Shown here in pieces: positions 59,907-64,000 of a stretch of DNA of 64,000 nt. The notes under the pieces were generated by a model. The model did not search any database and was not told the DNA's origin. It worked only from the letters and a program-made list of their open reading frames with translations. Both the position numbers and the translations under genes were made by a program. The DNA is from Takakia lepidozioides (Eukaryota; Streptophyta; Takakiopsida; Takakiales; Takakiaceae): positions 48,732,001-48,796,000 of the forward strand of contig CM060731.1 in assembly GCA_030704615.1 (NCBI GenBank), in the 5' to 3' direction. Positions within the stretch are counted from its first letter, which is position 1, and each line of letters begins with the position of its first letter.

Positions 59907-62243
59907 ATAAAAGCTGCGACCGTAGCTAAAGAACAGATCAGATTGACGCTCGGGGTTTCCCCAAGAGCACTATTTAAGAGGGTTAATACACAGCAGGCAG
60001 GACACAAATTTTATATTCCAACTTCGCCAGCTAGAAACGGACGAATGTTGCATACGATGTGGAGGGATCACAAATTCCCGAATGCTCACAGCTTGGATCC
60101 AGACGCTGACCAGGCCTGGCCTGCTTTGTAAATTTACTTAAAGTTCTCATAGTCTGAACATGGTCATATAATATCGAGTTTTGCATGCTGTCTATGATGA
60201 TTTGGGGAACAAGAAACCTTGCCAGAACTGTCTACTTACGGAACCTGGTCTCTACAGCACAAATAATTCTCTCTCTCTCTCTCTCTCATATATGTATATA
60301 TCAGTGTTCCTCGCCGCTTTCTCAGTAGGCGGCTTTCCAACTTACATCTCATACTTCATGTTCAGGATCCAAATTTTGAAACTGGATGAGCTGTGGGTAG
60401 CTCCAAAAGAGAGAGGAAGGTGTGTCTTCGTCTTCTGAGCATAGTCGCAAAACGTGCAGACGTACAATATACGACTGTTGAAATATGGATTGAACTTTGA
60501 AGGAGGAATAGCGACAGTGTTTCTGAACCGAGCAGAAGACATTCCTTAGCACTGTCCTGGGTGCACATCTGACTCTTTCACACATGTTGCTGTGGCAGTC
60601 ACTATCCCTGACCTCAGCGGGACCATACTTATATCATTCCATGCAGCGTCTGAGTCAGATCCAGAAGTGGAAGCTCACAGACACAAATCGGGCGAAATCC
60701 CAGTGCATTAATATCCCCCACTGTTCATATCATTCCATGCAGCGTCTGAGTCAGATCCAGAAGTGGAAGCTTACAGACACAAATCGGGCGAAATCCCAGT
60801 GCATTAATATCCCCCACTGTTCACAGAACACGACGCTTCGCGTTTGGTTCTCGAAGCCATCGGGCCCCACCCACGTCGTCACGCTCTACGCCCTCTCTCT
60901 TCCGGACTGGCTTTCAGCTCGTCACTCCCGCCCCACTCAACTCACCTCTCATACTCATCATTCTGCCTCTATTTCTGACTTGCGGGCAACAGCGCAGAAT
61001 TCTCCTGACGATGCCGTTCTCTACTTCGTTTGCCATGGATGCGAATCTAGAAATGTGGCCCAAATATGAAGGCATGTGGGTTTCAGTGTAAAGGTGTGTG
61101 GTTGTAAAGTTTGAAACCAGTCCTGCACGAGACCGTTGTCAAAGGCCAAACTTGCTTTGAAAACAGCGCAGAATTCCCCCGACCCTACGACTTCGTTTGC
61201 CATGGATGCAAATCTGGGTGTTTGATTGTAAAAATGAAACTGGTCCTGCACGTCTGAGTGGGATGTTCGATTCTTAAAGGCCTAACTTTCGTATCCATGG
61301 TTCAAAAACCAGGGCATACCGACAGCTGCAGCTAGGTTCAAACTTAGGCCAAAACTCGAAGTGGGTCTCACAAGCAAAGTGTTGTGTACATGTTGAGATC
61401 ACGTTTTGCAAGTTATCCAGAAGTCTTGGTTTCCATGCCCAGAGATGATTTCGAGTTCCTGGTGGTACCAGCCTTTGCATCCATGCGCATCTGTGTTGAG
61501 GTTCGGCATACATAGATCCGTACCACCATTCTTCTAATCTTGTGTTTTGAACTACTGAAGTCAATCGTCTCTTCTATCCTTCTACATGCTGAAACCTCTA
61601 ACGAAAATGAAAAAGGCTTCCTCCAGTGGCCATACATTGAACATACGAACTAATTTCCATTCAGCATACTCACAATGTCTGATTCATGCGGCAGACCCTC
61701 ATGAGAGCACCTTGAAGATCAAGGTCCAACAAGTGGCGGTTTCCTACGAGATCTCTTCTACAGTAAGTCAAATACGAATGTATGACATACGAATGACAAT
61801 GACACGCCTGCAGAGGCTTAAGCACTCAGCGATTATATCAGGTGTGATGCTGGAAACTCGGCCGCCATTTTCCTATGAATCTGTAGGTAGCGTCTCACGG
61901 GCAGCCTGAGGTGAGCTGTGCACTGTGCACCACCGATCCATCAGATTTGGCCAGGCCTGCCAAGGCGTATTTGTCATACTAACTGATCCAAAACCCCGTT
62001 GGTTGGAAGCGCGTGTTTGTCATCAGTGTTAAATTTGGAGAAGCATCTGAAGACCAACACAGGCTACTGTATGCGTTCCAGATCGAGGCGTTCAAGTCCA
62101 CTACCACTCCTTCAGCATATTCCGTGGTATGCAAGTGCTATCTCTAATCCTAGCTGCCATTTCTCCAGTTCATTTTCAAGCTGGTCTTGGGCAGATCTTG
62201 TTGGAGCCACAGTAAGTTGGGTGTCCGTGTGCGAGGTTACTCG
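59907..62243. other. Intergenic with tandem duplications
   Basis: Holds a (CT)n microsatellite at 60271-60288, a 96-bp tandem duplication (60631-60822), and a second loose duplication at about 61000-61130 / 61165-61260 (TACTTCGTTTGCCATGGATG / GACTTCGTTTGCCATGGATG). The 161-codon frame across the 96-bp repeat is a consequence of 96 being divisible by three. No gene is supported. Confidence 0.5.
60631..60822. repeat. 96-bp tandem duplication
   Basis: 60631-60726 and 60727-60822 are almost identical (AAGTGGAAGCTCACAG versus AAGTGGAAGCTTACAG is a visible difference). The unit starts ATATCATTCCATGCAGCGTC. Confidence 0.9.
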
Positions 62244-62663
62244 TTAGTCCGATCTGTCAACTTCGCGGCAGGGAGCTTTTGCATGAATCACGATGCCACC
62301 ACCCATCACATTCCCACTCATGTCACCAGCACCATCAATTGCGTGTAACCATGCAACGTAGCGGTCCCTTAACCAACGCAGCCTGCTCTTCATACTCACT
62401 TGCTTTGACTTGGGCTTCGATTGCCCCGACACCCTTCCCTCTCCACCCTGCGCTATTTCTACATTCCCAAGACTTTGATCGGCATCGTTCGTGGCAGGTG
62501 GCTCGTAGGGAGCGCTTTCCAGTATGTCAGAGAGATTCGCGTTGCATCTATGCCGCGTCCTGCGTTCTCGAGATGCATTCCTTTTTTCGACATTTCCCGC
62601 CATCACATCAACACTATTCGACTTCTCATCTTCTCTATCATAAACTCTGGTTGGTGCATTCAT
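62244..62663 (-). CDS. Hypothetical 139-residue ORF with an LRDRYV motif
   Basis: ATG at 62663 to stop at 62244. It is a basic, polar protein (NASRERRTRHRCNANLSD, GQSKPKSKQVSMKSRLRWLR) followed by LRDRYVAWLHAIDG and VMGGGIVIHAKAP. The arrangement basic patch, LxxLRDxYV, then VMG is shared with the ORF at 42083-42556. No TATA motif is obvious and no known domain is recognised. It could be a real intronless plant gene or chance. Confidence 0.35.
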   Translation of the reverse strand: MNAPTRVYDREDEKSNSVDVMAGNVEKRNASRERRTRHRCNANLSDILESAPYEPPATNDADQSLGNVEIAQGGEGRVSGQSKPKSKQVSMKSRLRWLRDRYVAWLHAIDGAGDMSGNVMGGGIVIHAKAPCREVDRSD

Positions 62664-63799
62664 CTTGAGAATGCACCAGGGACAAGGCTCAGTCGTGCCT
62701 TGCACCAAAAAACATCCGCTTGAATATGTGTTTCGAAGTTCTGAAGCGGCTCACGCTATGCCTGACTTCAACCACAATACCCAAGTACGCAAGTACTCAC
62801 ACAGCGGCTTCGTCAGTAGACATTGCTTCAGTACTTCGCATGATTCAAGTATCGGTCCTAACACGACGCTGTTCACCCTGTACTCTCCAAACAGCCTCAG
62901 CAATGATATCTTGTCCTTCCTGGTTGACGGGTTCATATAGCGCACCTCAAGCTGACTTTTTCAACACGGAGAAACGAACTCTGAGACAGGCTGCAGCTTG
63001 TACTCCAAAAGCCCATCTCCCTGTCTTGCCGCAGGAGGTGGGATTGACTTCCAGGAGGAGCAAAGAAAGAAGGAACGGGTCAAAACGTGACGCCATAGCT
63101 GCTCCATAGTCAATAGCTTCAGGGCCATAGCGGCCAAGTGGGCACTTTAAAACCTCCCCTTTTTCTTTAGTCAGTAGGTACGATTCCAGGATTGGACTGC
63201 TCATATCTCATCATCCAAAACGAGACAATTATAGGAGACTACGAGAGCACAAGCACTCATCAGTGTCTCCATCCCATCCTCGCAACGAGCACGCTCTATA
63301 AAAATCCTTGGGACTTCCCAGTGAGATCATGATATCCTCGCCGCTCTGGCACGGCACTCGAATGGCACTTGGAGCTGTTCACCAAAGCAGCGCTTCCGAG
63401 ACTTTTTGTGTATCTACTCTTAGCCGATTCCCAGGAGGGTTACCATGTATGACAATGGGATTCATTTAGTTTATGAGTGGAAAATGCACACATCCCTGTG
63501 AAGTGGACGTTCATGTGGGCCACCACAGCACTCAACCACCGTTGTTCTCAACATGATTCTCATGGTCGAAGTGCAACAATAGTCGGGTTGATTTCCTTTG
63601 TGAAGAAGGATTGTTTGCTCGTTCGAACAATCATGCAGTCTTTTGAAATTACTCATGTGGGTGAATTTCGTTTGAGATGACCATCATTCATAACCAACCT
63701 TTTGACCTTTTCATCTGTTTGCCTTTTAGTAGCAATCTGGGTGGGCGCACATTAGAAAAGCCCTGGGAGTTTAATGCGACCCCTTCCGTCCTGCGTGCG
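62664..63799. other. Intergenic, nothing recognised
   Basis: Several overlapping short frames on both strands, none with a recognisable domain, splice pattern or repeat structure. Confidence 0.4.
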
Positions 63800-63975
63800 T
63801 GGCACCCCCCCCCCACCCCAGCCGCACCCCTTCGCCGGCTCCTGCGCGGCTCGCGGTCGCTGCGCCCCGGCGCCCTCTCGCCAGCCCACCCCTCACGCCC
63901 CCATCCCCCTGCCCCCCGCCATCCCCCTCCCCGCCCGCCCGCCCTCCCCGCCCCCCGCCCGCCGGCCGTCACCAC
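63800..63975. repeat. Extreme C-rich / G-rich asymmetric tract
   Basis: About 175 bp of almost pure C/G with strong C skew on this strand (runs such as CCCCCCCCCC near 63807 and many CCGCCC/CCCGCC blocks near 63900-63960). The minus strand has many closely spaced G runs able to form G-quadruplexes. Composition is unlike anything else in the window. It could be a GC-rich promoter/UTR or an assembly artefact. Confidence 0.7.
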
Positions 63976-64000
63976 ACCACATGAACTTTGTGGCACATGA

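Noticed and set aside
60584-61069. 161-codon plus-strand frame
   Set aside because: Open only because a 96-bp tandem duplication keeps phase; no homology or splice sites.

Overview
The window is nuclear DNA of a land plant. The evidence is multi-exon genes with GT-AG introns and clear homologs of plant-only or plant-typical proteins: LESV starch protein, TWD1/FKBP42, YAO/RRP9, RLP4-type malectin-LRR protein, GH5_7 mannanase and PLS-type PPR repeats. Tandemly amplified PPR units, an old L1-type LINE and abundant short repeats fit a repeat-rich genome, perhaps a fern or lycophyte, but species cannot be fixed from sequence alone.

Layout. 242-3570 (+): C-terminal half of a CTF4/WDHD1-type replisome adaptor, cut by the window start. 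3703-8057: a SINE-like element and a 5'-truncated, decayed LINE with a 10-bp target duplication. 8481-10739 (+): intronless divergent SEC23. 10940-11600: minisatellite with a 185-bp tandem period. 11900-15559 (+): LESV, five exons. 17351-19176: PPR pseudogene array and repeated fragments of an unidentified exon. 20333-22824: two weak minus ORFs behind a tandemly duplicated ~840-bp block carrying a TATA motif. 23940-24752: non-autonomous hAT-like element. 25605-30032 (-): YAO/RRP9. 31124-34536 (+): TWD1. 35857-39994 (-): glyoxalase II. 42083-42556 (-): hypothetical protein. 43-50 kb: AT-rich, repeat-filled, no convincing gene. 50042-54865 (+): RLP4-like receptor protein. 57635-59906 (+): endo-beta-mannanase. 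62244-62663 (-): second hypothetical ORF sharing an LRDxYV motif with the 42-kb ORF. 63800-63975: extreme C-rich tract.

For the multi-exon genes, exons were joined by hand at GT-AG sites and checked for phase. Summed exon lengths are multiples of three: CTF4 1398 nt (partial), LESV 1929, YAO 1602, TWD1 1176, GLX2 876, RLP4 1881, MAN 1356. The genes are unrelated housekeeping or cell-surface functions and form no cluster. YAO and TWD1 are divergent over about 1.1 kb; TWD1 and GLX2 converge. I found no convincing new multi-gene system. The most interesting material is structural: transposon footprints, tandem duplications in promoters and introns, the PPR expansion, and two unidentified ORFs with a shared motif.
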